Source of the DNA: Symsagittifera roscoffensis | Lineage: Eukaryota; Xenacoelomorpha; Acoela; Convolutidae | NCBI RefSeq assembly: GCF_963678635.1 | Contig: NC_087067.1 | Location: forward strand, 19,413,639 to 19,477,638 | Reading direction: 5' to 3' | DNA: 64,000 nt | Shown here: positions 10,086 to 19,304 of the stretch, one piece after another | Layout of the letters: each line of letters starts with the position of its first letter | How positions within the stretch are numbered: position 1 is the first letter of the stretch | Translations under genes and position numbers: made by a program | The notes under the pieces: model-generated | Seen by the model: the letters and a program-made list of their open reading frames with translations, nothing else | Told to the model about the DNA's origin: nothing | Databases searched by the model: none

Positions 10086-11294
10086 GATTGTCCTTCTCCA
10101 GAACGCGAATTAGTTCAGACTCGTAAAATTTTCCCTCAATCGGTTCTCTGTTAGAACCAATCAAAATGTATGTTGGGGGATTTCGTGTTGGTATGTCAAA
10201 AACTTCAAACACTTCATCGGTGAACGATTGTTTGTAACCCTTGCGAAAACGTATGTCTACTTTGGCAAGTCTAACATAATCACCAACATAAAGCTTTGGA
10301 CGTCGAACTAATTTCAAAGACTGTTCTGCTCTTAATGAAATCTTGAGGAACATCTTTTTAGTTACTTTATTTGGTGCAAGATTTGTGACACGATTTGTTC
10401 TCGAATTAATTGCATTGACAAAATCTTGCAATTTGTCAAGTATGAGTAAGTCAATTTCTCCTCCAAGTACTTATAAATAAGATTTTTCAAGGAACGAATA
10501 TTTCTCTCAGCGAATGCGGATTTTTTCTCGCTCTCTGTGCTATATGTGTTTATGCCTTTCTTTTTACCTAATGCTTCGAAGGACCCTTTAAACTTTGTGC
10601 CCTTGTCCACCCATACTTTTTCCGGTTGTTTTGTCATTATCATTAGTTTGAACGCTTCTGCTGTTGTAGTAGCATACTTTGATTTCAAGGGTTGCACTTT
10701 GAGATAACGGGATATGCAGTCAACTGCAACAAGCAGATACTTAAGATCATGGTTGTACTGGGCAAATTTATCAACAAAGGCCAGATCTAATGACCAGATT
10801 TCGTCGATATCGTAAACTATGACCTTGAGTCGCGGCGTTTTCCGGATCACAGTTCGATATTTTGTGTAAGAAGGTTCAGTATGAAGGAAATGTTTAACTT
10901 TCTTTCGCGACAAATTGCTTGCTTTTATCAAGTTGTTCACACTACCAAATAACGCGGGACCTTTGTCACTGTATTTAGTTTTCAACAATTTTTCTTCAAT
11001 CTTGGTAATTTTCCCATTGTTTTGTTTGCGCCTTCGTCTTTTCTGACGTTGGAGAATCTGAATCAATATGGGGCGTTCCGTATGATTCAGAGTCTTCTTC
11101 TGACTCTTTTTCACGTTTTTGGTTTCGGGTTTTTCTATTACCGCTGAGACTTTTTCGTTTGTGATTTTTACTTCCCTTAAAGTTTGCACTACTTTTTTCC
11201 TGCCCAGTGGGCAATGTTGAGCGGGTTCTTGAGGGTCCGGGTTCTTGTTTCTCTTGAGCGTTAAAAGACGCTGACTGAACCGCGTGTTTGGCAT
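10078..11294 (-). pseudogene. Polinton retroviral-type integrase, frameshifted near its C-terminus
   Basis: DDE-type integrase that joins Polinton ends to the target. From the ATG at 11294 there is a long basic linker and a helical zinc-binding-like region, then the core: WSLDLAFVD (first Asp), a YLLVAVDCISRY strand, VWVDKGTKF (second Asp) and SAFAERNIRSLK (Glu). The C-terminal SH3/chromo-like part (VGDYVRLAKVD, FRKGYKQSFTDEVF, PPTYIL) is in another frame, so there is an indel near 10435-10440. The N-terminal 300 nt overlap the neighbouring orphan ORF in a different frame. Confidence 0.8.
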
Positions 11295-11856
11295 TTCGAT
11301 TTATTACCAGGTTTTCATTCAAGTTGAGAGCAGTTAAAATGTTAATGAACGCCGGATTGTGTAATTTTTTTGTTGGTTGTTGTATGTCGTATAAAAAAAC
11401 TGCAGCTTTAAGTCCTGTTGGTTTTTTATCTACATATATTACCTCATTGTCACGGTTTATGGTTACTCTTTCTGAATTTTCTATGATTTCAAGTACGGTT
11501 TTTGCTCTAACAAATTTTTTGTCTTCTAAAACTTGTAACTGTCCTAAAATGCTTTCGGTCTGTCTATTGTGTTTCTCTTCTAGTATTTCGTCTTTAACAC
11601 GTTCGACCGGTACTTCTTCATCGTCCGTTAACAGTTTAAGCTGTTCTTGTTGGGGCTTAACATTTTCCGTAAATGTTTCCTTCGTTGCAGTAGTCTTACT
11701 AGTTTGTGGAGGTGATTGGGGTCTAAGCCGGTTAAGATAGGAGAGTTGAGCATTTTTATGTTTAATATTATTATCATGAAGAACACGTGCAGCATGTGGC
11801 TGCTCTTTAACATATAAGTGTTTCGGAATTAGAAAGAATTCTTCAGCAGTCATCAT
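10996..11856 (-). CDS. Conserved Polinton orphan upstream of and overlapping integrase
   Basis: Roughly 286 codons from the first ATG (11856), with an extra open stretch to 11880. An N-terminal LSYLNRLRP block is followed by a Pro/Thr/Lys-rich linker and a compact middle part (AAVFLYDIQQPTKK, FINILTALNLNENLV). The tail is strongly charged with KR clusters and a DSES acidic run. I recognise the layout from other Polintons but know no function. It overlaps the integrase by 299 nt in a different frame, which is either true overprinting or a broken fusion. Confidence 0.55.
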   Translation of the reverse strand: MMTAEEFFLIPKHLYVKEQPHAARVLHDNNIKHKNAQLSYLNRLRPQSPPQTSKTTATKETFTENVKPQQEQLKLLTDDEEVPVERVKDEILEEKHNRQTESILGQLQVLEDKKFVRAKTVLEIIENSERVTINRDNEVIYVDKKPTGLKAAVFLYDIQQPTKKLHNPAFINILTALNLNENLVINRNAKHAVQSASFNAQEKQEPGPSRTRSTLPTGQEKSSANFKGSKNHKRKSLSGNRKTRNQKREKESEEDSESYGTPHIDSDSPTSEKTKAQTKQWENYQD

Positions 11857-12161
11857 TAAGTTGTGAGGTACTTGTAACAAAAATAAATTATTTGTCGAAC
11901 TAAATGGAAGCCTTCTTTACTCAAAATAATCGCAAGTTTTTTGACAACACTGGTTTTTGGAGTTATTAAGTATTTGTATGCTGTCTCGAATCGTTCGATG
12001 TTTGCGATTTTAACGGGTACGTTTCCATTGACTACATTGAGCAAACATTCACAAATAAGTGTTATGATCTCACGATTTGAAGTTTTTCTAATTAATCTTT
12101 TTAGCTGGTCAGGTTTCAGTTGTACCATATGCCGCAGAATAGATAAGTTTTTCTTTTTCAT
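11856..12161 (-). CDS. Conserved small basic Polinton protein
   Basis: 101 codons from an ATG at 12161. The pattern is a Lys-rich start, ILRHMVQLKPDQLKRLIRK, a helix with ICECLLNVVNGNVP, a tyrosine-containing middle, and a hydrophobic C-terminus. It matches a short helical protein found next to the ATPase in many Polintons and related viruses. Function unknown. The start overlaps the end of the ATPase gene in another frame. Confidence 0.55.
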   Translation of the reverse strand: MKKKNLSILRHMVQLKPDQLKRLIRKTSNREIITLICECLLNVVNGNVPVKIANIERFETAYKYLITPKTSVVKKLAIILSKEGFHLVRQIIYFCYKYLTT

Positions 12162-12799
12162 TTGTGATTGGAGTAGTTTCTGCTTCAGATAAGGGTAAAT
12201 GAAAAACTGTTGGCCCAGGTGGTGTGATATTTGAACAATATCTCAAACAATCTGATGTACGGGGGTCCAACTCGATTAGAAGATGTCCAAAAGAGTCTCT
12301 CGTAGCTAATTCATAACAGTTTCTCAAAAATTTTGATACATTCAATTGTCTTCCTAAAAGATCTAGTTGCTGAACGTCGCGAGGCGATTTGAACAGAAGT
12401 GTTCAAATCAATCGTACGCGACCATCGACTTTGTTGAAACAAGTTATGCTTAACATATATTACATCTATCCCTCTATGTCTACCCGCTGTCGCTAACCTA
12501 ACATATTCCTTGTCATTATAGATGTCTTCACATGAATCATCGAAAACTAGAAGAACACTTTCTAATTTTCTCACAGATTCGAATCCGTCGAATTTCATGA
12601 ACTTCACATTCACTTCGCGAGAAGACACTTTTTCTGAGAATGCAGGTTGCATCTCTTTGTAAAGATATAGAACGGTTCCAAATTTAGGGTAAAAAGTATT
12701 TCCCATCAGAAGTTTCAAAATTAACTCAGTTTTCCCGGATCCTGAAGGTCCCACTATCACCATGAAAATTCTTGTCGAAGTATCAATCACTTTATTCAT
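12109..12799 (-). pseudogene. A32/FtsK-HerA-type genome-packaging ATPase, frameshifted
   Basis: Motor ATPase that would pump Polinton DNA into capsids. From the ATG at 12799 there is IFMVIVGPSGSGKTEL (Walker A), LLVFDDSCED (Walker B), GRHRGIDVIYVKHN, and SRTIDLNTSVQI, the order expected for the family. Just after that motif the frame shifts near 12388, and the remaining C-terminal part (NVSKFLRNCYELAT, GHLLIELDPRT, LRYCSN) is read in the next frame down to 12109. The N-terminus overlaps the two-TM protein by 4 nt. Confidence 0.8.
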
Positions 12800-13080
12800 A
12801 TTCTTGGGTTTGGTAGTACGTAACCAACCAAGCCTGATAAAATCGAGAACCAAACTGACGTTTCTTTGCAACTTAATTTATTGAAAGAAAGTTTGAGAAT
12901 GCAGAAAGTTAGTAAAGTTAGAATTACTACCATTTGCGCAACAAAAACTACTTCAGACCTTGGCAAAGTTACATTGCTACAAAACTTCCATGATTTTTTT
13001 TCACTGTTTGTCTCGTTATAAACAAACTCTGTTACTATTGTTGCGTCAGGTTCATCTACTGCTGTTGTTGCTTCTGACAT
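12796..13080 (-). CDS. Polinton two-TM membrane protein
   Basis: 94 codons from an ATG at 13080. A hydrophilic N-terminal half precedes two hydrophobic segments (FVAQMVVILTLLTFCIL and VWFSILSGLVGYVLP), ending in Pro-Asn-Pro. Short membrane proteins with an SxxxGYxLPxP ending sit immediately upstream of the ATPase in many Polintons, probably acting at membranes during assembly or entry. Role inferred from position. Confidence 0.6.
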   Translation of the reverse strand: MSEATTAVDEPDATIVTEFVYNETNSEKKSWKFCSNVTLPRSEVVFVAQMVVILTLLTFCILKLSFNKLSCKETSVWFSILSGLVGYVLPNPRI

Positions 13081-13152
13081 TTGAGAAACTATTTATTCTA
13101 CAGACTGTGTTAGACTTTTTCTCTCTTTGAATGAAGCTTGTAAAAAATTGAA

Positions 13153-13657
13153 TTAGTTTTGAGAACAGTAAAAAATTTCATAACGTGTGAAATCTCTATC
13201 ATTTATGTCATGCATTTCTAGAACAAAGTTTGCTGGGATATTTGCAGTTTTTTCGTAGTACATTATTTTCTTCACAGTATCCTCTTTCACAATCGTCTTA
13301 ATCTCATCTGGCAATTCACTGCTGTTTAGATCCATCTGAACTCCTGGCTGACGTTTGGGTACTAAGACTAGTTGGGGAAGATATACTCCTCGCTTGCTGG
13401 CTAACATTTCTGATAAACTTGAATCTCTGGAAGTATACAAATTGATCAATAACTGGAAAAAACTTCTTCAACGTAGACAACTCTTCTTCGGAAATTATTA
13501 TTTGCTCCTTCCTCTGAACAATTTGGCCACTGCAATCAATACGCTCTATTCTCGTTAAAGAAATTTTAATATCACCCTCTGGAGTCATCCACGCACAGAG
13601 CATTGAATTTGGTGAAAGGTATGTCTCCACTTTCGCTGATCTCTCGCTGTTGTTCAT
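13153..13657 (-). pseudogene. Orphan Polinton ORF split by a frameshift
   Basis: An ATG at 13657 opens a frame with a SPNSMLCAWMTPEGD start and IIISEEELSTLKKFFPVIDQF. Near 13440-13450 similar-looking coding continues in the next frame (DSSLSEMLASKRGVYLPQLV and onward to a stop at 13153). I interpret the pair as one gene of about 165 codons with an indel. Family not recognised. Confidence 0.45.
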
Positions 13658-13660
13658 TTT

Positions 13661-14140
13661 TCACCAATCATAAAAAACCTTGGTTTTCTTCAGGGCACAA
13701 TGATTCCTGGAGTTGTAGTGTGGAATATGTTTATTGCAACTTGGGTAATTTTTAACATATAAGTTTTCAACCCGAGGACAGCCCAAAACATTTAGGTTTT
13801 CAATCTTTCGGGCCAAGTACTTGGCCAAAAGTTCTGCCTTTTCTTTTCCTTTAGCGTAAAAAACGGCACCGGGATTTCTCAACACGAAACTCTGAAGTAT
13901 TTGATTAAAGTTTATGTAAAGGTAATCACCGTTTTCCCAATGGAGACCGTGTAAATAGTTTGTGAACCAGTTGTAGGCTTTTTGTTCAAGCTTTGGTAGT
14001 ATATTGAAATTCACTGGAGGTAGGAAATTGAGTCGATCGCTGTAGTCTGAAGTTGTTATTGCTAATTCTTTAACCACAAAGGCGTTTTTCTTGTAACGAA
14101 AGCCTTCCACGTTAAGCACAACTGATCTCTCGCCTAGCAT
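13661..14140 (-). CDS. Conserved Polinton orphan with HGL-W and Cys/His motifs
   Basis: 159 codons from an ATG at 14140. Characteristic segments are FVVKELAIT, FLPPVNF, NWFTNYLHGLHWENGDY, VFYAKGKEKAELL, LGCPRVENL and a C-terminal CNKHIPHYNSRNHCAL. This motif order is common to an invertebrate Polinton-associated family of unknown function, possibly a nuclease-like or zinc-binding protein. It overlaps the upstream orphan by 7 nt, suggesting coupled expression. Confidence 0.55.
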   Translation of the reverse strand: MLGERSVVLNVEGFRYKKNAFVVKELAITTSDYSDRLNFLPPVNFNILPKLEQKAYNWFTNYLHGLHWENGDYLYINFNQILQSFVLRNPGAVFYAKGKEKAELLAKYLARKIENLNVLGCPRVENLYVKNYPSCNKHIPHYNSRNHCALKKTKVFYDW

Positions 14141-14568
14141 TCTAGTAAATGATAAACTTCTGGTTTTTTCAACTTAATGAAAAGGCAGAACGCTATTCCA
14201 CTCAAATGTCCCAACAAGCTGTTGTTACAGTTCCAGGGCAACATGTAACAGTACGTGGGACCCTGTTGATAAATATCGTGTATAAATCCGGCCGCATCGT
14301 GCAAAATAGCGTGCAATCGTAAAATTTGGGAATTTTTCAAGTATTTGTCCAAGGAAGAGTTATCAATACCAATCAAGCCACCATAAGGTCTCAACTTAAT
14401 TAAAATGTCGTAGTTAAGGTTATCAGAACTAACAAAAAACAGAGAACATGCTGCTAGAAAATAGTTGCGTCGGTTAGAATTATCAGGATAAGTTTGTCTC
14501 AAAGACGTATAAATTTCGTGAATTATTTTCCAATCAAAGGGAGTTACTCTGCTTTTTTGCAATTTCAT
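14134..14568 (-). CDS. Orphan Polinton protein, 144 aa
   Basis: ATG at 14568. It has a helical N-terminus (WKIIHEIYTSLRQTY) and a histidine-containing segment LHAILHDAAGFIHDIY followed by GPTYCYMLPWN, suggesting a metal-binding or structured core. No membrane-protein signature beyond one hydrophobic stretch. Function unknown. Confidence 0.5.
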   Translation of the reverse strand: MKLQKSRVTPFDWKIIHEIYTSLRQTYPDNSNRRNYFLAACSLFFVSSDNLNYDILIKLRPYGGLIGIDNSSLDKYLKNSQILRLHAILHDAAGFIHDIYQQGPTYCYMLPWNCNNSLLGHLSGIAFCLFIKLKKPEVYHLLEC

Positions 14569-14827
14569 TGTTTATTTTTTCCAACACCTCTCCAACCTGC
14601 TGAATTTCAAGCCAGTTGAAATGAAAGTGACCTTGCAAATACCATTTAGTCTTATTAAGATAACGGTGGTAAATAATTAAATAAACCACCGGAAGTTTTT
14701 TGTATTTTGATAGCTTGTTGAAACATAGACGGATTTTTCTCTCCAAGTCTTTATCAACCCTTTTTGAGGTAAAATCAAACGAATAGTCGAATACGTTTTC
14801 ATAATCAGCAAAATTCAAATCGCTCAC
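14534..14827 (-). CDS. Orphan Polinton ORF without ATG, 97 codons
   Basis: Open from a GTG at 14827 to 14534, overlapping the next gene by 35 nt. Acidic/aromatic start (FADYENVFDYSFDF), then basic helices and VVYLIIYHRYLN. No ATG in frame. An ACAACAG just upstream could be a splice acceptor. Function unknown. Confidence 0.35.
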   Translation of the reverse strand: MSDLNFADYENVFDYSFDFTSKRVDKDLERKIRLCFNKLSKYKKLPVVYLIIYHRYLNKTKWYLQGHFHFNWLEIQQVGEVLEKINNEIAKKQSNSL

Positions 14828-14904
14828 AGTACCATACTGTTGTTTTGTAGAAATTCACCAAGAGATTTGTTGAAGCTCACTCAAATAAAATTGTTCTTTG
14901 AAAA

Positions 14905-15105
14905 TTAACTCGTATTCTTTCTTTGAAATTTCCTTTGCCGTTTCGAGGAAGACGACGTAGCGTTCATTACTAAATTTGAAAAATGAGTTTTTTTTTCTGC
15001 GGTTGAGAAAACTCTTAATTGTAAATGTTCATTATCAATATCTTCAGTACACCAAGTTCCCTCTAATTTCATTTTTCTTATTTCAAAATTTGACAAATTT
15101 ATCAT
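14905..15105 (-). CDS. Orphan small ORF at the right edge of the Polinton gene block
   Basis: 66 codons from an ATG at 15105, ending in a basic KRQRKFQRK cluster. It could be a short DNA-binding or fragmentary protein. Weakly supported, mainly by strand and spacing. Confidence 0.3.
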   Translation of the reverse strand: MINLSNFEIRKMKLEGTWCTEDIDNEHLQLRVFSTAEKKTHFSNLVMNATSSSSKRQRKFQRKNTS

Positions 15106-15406
15106 TTGGTATATTTTGCCCAGAAACGGCCGCCGCCTTTTGAGAGTAATTTCAATTTACTGCCTTTTCACCATAAAATTTTGGTCAAGTTAAGGAATTA
15201 GTTTACTGCTGCCAACAGTTAAGCTACGCTGCCAAATTGGCCGGCGCATTTTTATTATATACCATAAAAGTCAATTCCCCGTTCACTAACAAATTTCAAC
15301 TAGGTCGAAAGTTCATTTGCCCGAAACAAATATAACAATTAATATGATTCATATAATTAACCAGTACCAATAATTAGGACCCCAAAAATTGGAATTAGAA
15401 AGAATT
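15106..15406. other. Non-coding, no feature recognised
   Basis: Expected location of the Polinton terminal repeat, but no matching inverted copy exists inside the window. No open frames. Confidence 0.4.
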
Positions 15407-15628
15407 TTGTATCGTGTCCCTTGTTGTTAAGCTAAACTTAGCAAGATCCTAAGTAGGGGGTCTTCTGCTTTTTGGATGGAAAATTTCTTTCGTTTACAAA
15501 ATCCTAGGATAGGGGTTCTCCAAAAAATTAAGGACCCCTTTCCTAGGATTTTGCTTTACGTGAGGACCCCCCCCCCCCCCGTTAGGAAGGACCCCCCCCC
15601 CCCCCTTAGGATCCAGGACACGATACAA
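15407..15628. mobile_element. Foldback/MITE-like element of 222 bp
   Basis: Perfect 13-bp terminal inverted repeat TTGTATCGTGTCC at 15407-15419 and its complement at 15616-15628. A second, internal palindrome is formed by the AATCCTAGGATAGGGG block and its counterpart. Two long poly-C tracts (about 15571-15582 and 15590-15605) lie inside. No coding capacity, so a non-autonomous element. Confidence 0.65.
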
Positions 15629-16044
15629 TACTACTATCTTCAGAATTTTTAATATCTACAAATGTCAAAAAATATTGCAATAAGTCGATTAAAAATATGT
15701 ATCAAAAATTGTCAAAAATATTGTATTACATTTTTTCAAAGTCAAAAAACCTCTAGCCGAGATATCCGCCACTTGTAATGAAAGAACAATTTAAGAACAA
15801 TTTTTTTCTAACTTATTGCATTGCATCGTTTACAAAACAATTTTTTTTAACTTTTAGCAAGACCTTGTTTTGCCGAAATCTTTTTTTGTTTGGCGCGCTC
15901 TCTCCTTTCAAAATTAGTGTATATTGGCGCCCAAGGCGTATTTTGAAACATTTTAGGGTCAGTGAGCCAAAACGGATATCTCAAAATAGTACAAAGGGGG
16001 ACGTTTTGGACAAACAGGGGGTCGAATTCCTGAGGAGGGAACGT

Positions 16045-16215
16045 CCCCTGACAGTTTTTCTGGGTCGCCTTGTAGACAAACACGGGGTAAGACCGGATCC
16101 CGAAGCGGTTGAAGCGGTGTTGACATGGAAAGCTAATTACCTTTCTCGGATTCGCTAATTACTACCGAGAGTTTATCAAAGGATATGCTGAAAAAAATAT
16201 ATCCCATACAGATGT
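16045..16215 (+). pseudogene. Broken Ty3/gypsy reverse-transcriptase fragment related to element B
   Basis: Encodes GRLVDKHGVRPDPEAVEAVL, matching the RT thumb/connection region of element B at about 42568-42625. After a deletion it continues with sequence matching 42663-42735 (phenylalanine-containing FANYYREF region). The fragment is short, frameshifted and isolated, so it is the remnant of a diverged relative. Confidence 0.8.
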
Positions 16216-17303
16216 TGATGCACCCCTCTAAATCCGTTACTCTAAGTACTGCTACTCATTCATTTTCAAATGGACAGTGCAAAAACAAATAGACATTATT
16301 TTACAACTTAAGGTGCAAATTAAACCAGTAGCGAATGTAGCGGAAGTCCCCCCCCCCCCCCTCATGCATTTGATCACCTGACGACTTAAAGCCAAAAGAT
16401 TCCCCTTTTGGTTTTATTATGAGGCAATAATTTTCGGCTGACCGTCCCTAAATTTTTTCTAGAGTCATCAAAATACACTAATTTTGACGAGGAACGCGAG
16501 CCGCAAAAAACCCGATAGTTTAGCCTGTTTTTTTTTGCGGCGCAGAAAACTTGATACACATAGGGTCTTTCTAGTGATTTGGGAGAGCTTGGAAAATCAA
16601 TGTGGTTAACCTAAAAAAAGTTCACAACATTTAGAAAATCAAAAACTATTCTACCCCTCCCCCTCCCCACTCGAGAAAATCCTCGATCCACCCCTGTGTA
16701 AAATTCAAAATTTGGAGAACAAATGCAAATTAGATTTCAAGTACTTTCAATATCTAGGAAAAGTTCTAACTGTCACTAATATAACTCATTGTCAAAAAAT
16801 AATCACTTTAGTTTAGATCTGCATCAATGCATTTAGATGTACTTTTCAGAATTTTTGAACAAATTATCAATCACTTATCTATGGTCCTCATAACAGCTCT
16901 TCAGCTCATCAATTGAAGCCTTTTTTGGAAAATTTATACTTAATTATTAGAAAAAATAACAAGACCCGAACATATTATGTTGATGCATATTATGTTGATA
17001 ATAGTCAAAATGGAGTTTAGCGTCAATTTTTGGTGCAGAAAACCGTTAGTTTGATCTGAAATTATTTTTCTAAAATTTTTCAAGACCGATTATTTTTGAC
17101 TAGAAACATCTCTCGAAAAAAAACAGCCAAGGCAAACAAAAACTTCCACAGTAAAAAACACAATTTGGAATTGATTTCAGTCCCTAAAATGCAATGCTCA
17201 TACTTAACGAAAAACGTTAGTATTCAAGACAACCAGTTTTGACACGATATATACAGTGCAAGTTCAAAAAATTCTAATGCCGGAGAAGTTAAGTCATACA
17301 CAG
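16216..17303. other. Non-coding A+T-rich DNA
   Basis: No gene seen. A poly-C tract lies at about 16350. The last four bases (17300-17303, ACAG) are the left copy of the element A target duplication. Confidence 0.5.
17300..17303. repeat. Target-site duplication ACAG, left copy
   Basis: ACAG directly outside the left LTR. The same tetramer follows the right LTR at 62719-62722. Four bases is within the range usual for Ty3/gypsy integrases. Confidence 0.65.
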
Positions 17304-17713
17304 TGAGTTAGGACCGATGGGTATAACTCATAGAGTAATTTCGGATAGGGTACACCGTCTGCTCGTCACGCTATCCTAATTTCGGCCGGATAGATTCGTG
17401 CAACTTCTTAGTCTAATACCGATCCTAATCTTACTCTTATACTATCTAGTCTCAGGTTGTTTAACTAGTCTCTGCTAGGCTCAATAGATCTAGGGTATAC
17501 TGGTTTATTGCGGCTGCTGAAGTACTCGGGAGAGTTCAACTAATTTCTAAGTTAAATTCAAATCTCTCTGGTGCTGAAATTACAAGTAATTTCAGCACTT
17601 ACAAATAAGTGGATTGTTAGTTAGATGGATCATGATTGGTTAATGTTAAATACTTTACATTGGTAAAATATCTAATTTATCCAATCATAAAATGTAGTTT
17701 AGATCAGGTTCCA
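17304..17713 (-). repeat. Element A 3' LTR
   Basis: 410 bp. Nearly identical to 62309-62718, the clearest differences lying near 17383. On the minus strand it starts TGGAACC right after a GGATGGG purine run and ends TAACTCA, giving the canonical TG...CA ends. Contains an internal CTGAAATTACAAGTAATTTCAG palindrome. Confidence 0.9.
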
Positions 17714-19304
17714 CCCATCCGGGTTTTACAGAGTTTTTTAGAATAGTCTTTCTGCAATTCAAAAGATGGATGATGGACGTTGGTATTTGGCGAACATCTT
17801 ATTTCTTCTGGGTTTTCTTATTAGAGAAGTCCCAGATTCAATCGTTGTGTCTTCTCAAGACAACGACTGGGTTTTCGCAACAAACTCAAATCTGATTTCA
17901 GAATGGTTGGCTATGTCAGGTTTTTCTGTTTCATTGATGAGAACTTCTTTGTGTTTGACCTTGTCTGGGAATGGCGTGGAGATTGTGCGTGGAGGGGATG
18001 CCTGGTTACTCGGATCTGTACGTATACTTGAACATCGAGGTGGTCATTGGTCTAGTTCAATGAAGTCCTTTTCTGCGAAGTCAAGTCGTACTCTAAATCC
18101 TTTGAGTTGTGATTGTGGGCGGCATATTGATTGTAGTTGGCCATTCTTTCTCGAGTGTAGTAGGGTCGTTTTGTCTTTGGATGTTCGTCCTTGGTGTTGT
18201 ATTCTGATCTATGTATTGCATAATGTAATTTACATTTTATAAAACTTTTATTAGTTTAATATTTTTTAATTATGATTTTAGTTAGTTGTTTTCACAAAAG
18301 CTTTTTGTTTTAGTTCAGTTATTTTGAAGAGTTACTCACCCTTGAGTAGCTCTTATTAAAAATAGGAGTGTGGTCACAAAGCGTGGATGTAGCGCGGTGG
18401 GTTAGGCCGGCTATAGAGCATGCTCAGGACGTCCTTCCTGGTGGGTTAGGCCAGGAGTGGGAGTATGATTGCATGCGGTTTTTGTGAGAGGTCCTGTTAT
18501 GTGACAACGTTTTATGTTGGGTTTGTTGTGTCTTTTCTTATGTTTTGTTGGTTGTGTCCTTTTTTCAAAAATCAAATTGTTTGTGGTATGGGTTTGTCTT
18601 TCGATTTTTTTGTGTTTTATTATTTCTTTCTTAGACTTTATAATAGTCTTCAAAAGAATAAATTATCCAGTTTTAAACTGGGTTAATCCGGTTTGGGTAC
18701 CGTTGGTTTCCTTTTCTTAGTCATGCTGTTATGCTATGTGTTGTGGTGTTTAGTAAGCTGCATTGGTTAGTTTTGTTTAGTATATAATTCCTTTCCAACC
18801 GGGTTAAAGGAAAGTTTGAAACGTGTTATCTTGTGTTAGAGTTATCGAGTGTGAAAGCTTGAAACTGAAATTCATTATTTTAAACAATTCTTCGTGGGCG
18901 AGCTCTGCGAGTTTGGATAGAATTCTTGTGCGAGTGAATGAAAATAGCAAAAGGTTAGTACTGTATTTGCTTCTTATTAATTTACTACATAGAATTTTAA
19001 TTTTACTGCTAGTTGTTGGGGGAAATTAAGTTACAAATTTTCATCATTATTAGATTTACTGCTTGTGGGGGAAAAATTTATAAATTAATTTACTGCATTG
19101 GTATTATATTTATTTAATTGTTGGTGCAAAAATTTAATAGGGTTTTAAACAGTTTTGAAGAAGTTTGCTATTTTTTATTTTTCTTTTGTGAATTTTTCAG
19201 ATGATCTAGGATGAAGGCTAAAATTCTAAAGAAAACATGGATAAAGAATGGTGAGTTTCTAATATTTAAATTAGTTAGTAATATGTATAATTTATACTTA
19301 CCTG
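17714..19304 (-). other. Element A2 3' region, mostly non-coding
   Basis: Lies between the 602-aa ORF and the 3' LTR. A purine run (GGATGGG on minus) next to the LTR at about 17714-17722 is the likely polypurine tract. The minus strand of 17766-18242 has protein-like composition but several stops in every frame, so a decayed exon is possible. The plus-strand open frame there is not supported as a gene. The rest is T/G-rich with no feature. Confidence 0.45.

Larger units (their letters stand above)
1..15105 (-). mobile_element. Maverick/Polinton DNA transposon, degenerate, left end outside window
   Basis: Set of minus-strand genes diagnostic of Polintons: family-B polymerase with endonuclease-VII-like insert, adenain-like cysteine protease, double-jelly-roll major capsid protein, minor capsid protein, retroviral-type DDE integrase and A32-type packaging ATPase, with the usual small orphans between them. 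Genes overlap or abut by a few bases as in viral operons. PolB, protease, integrase and ATPase carry frameshifts or stops, so this copy is not fully functional. No terminal inverted repeat was found at the right end; the limit at 15105 is simply the last gene I can support. The left end lies beyond base 1. Confidence 0.9.

Noticed and set aside
15571..15605. Repeated poly-C tracts as a direct-repeat array
   Set aside because: Simple homopolymer runs inside the foldback element, with no spacer-repeat structure of CRISPR type.
17766..18242. Plus-strand 158-codon open frame
   Set aside because: Opposite to the element A genes, with no recognisable domain. The minus strand has the more protein-like composition, though it is broken.
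18380..18480. TAGCGCGGTGGG followed by repeated GTGGGTTAGGCC, resembling a tRNA-derived SINE A box
   Set aside because: No B box follows at the expected distance and no tRNA fold is formed.
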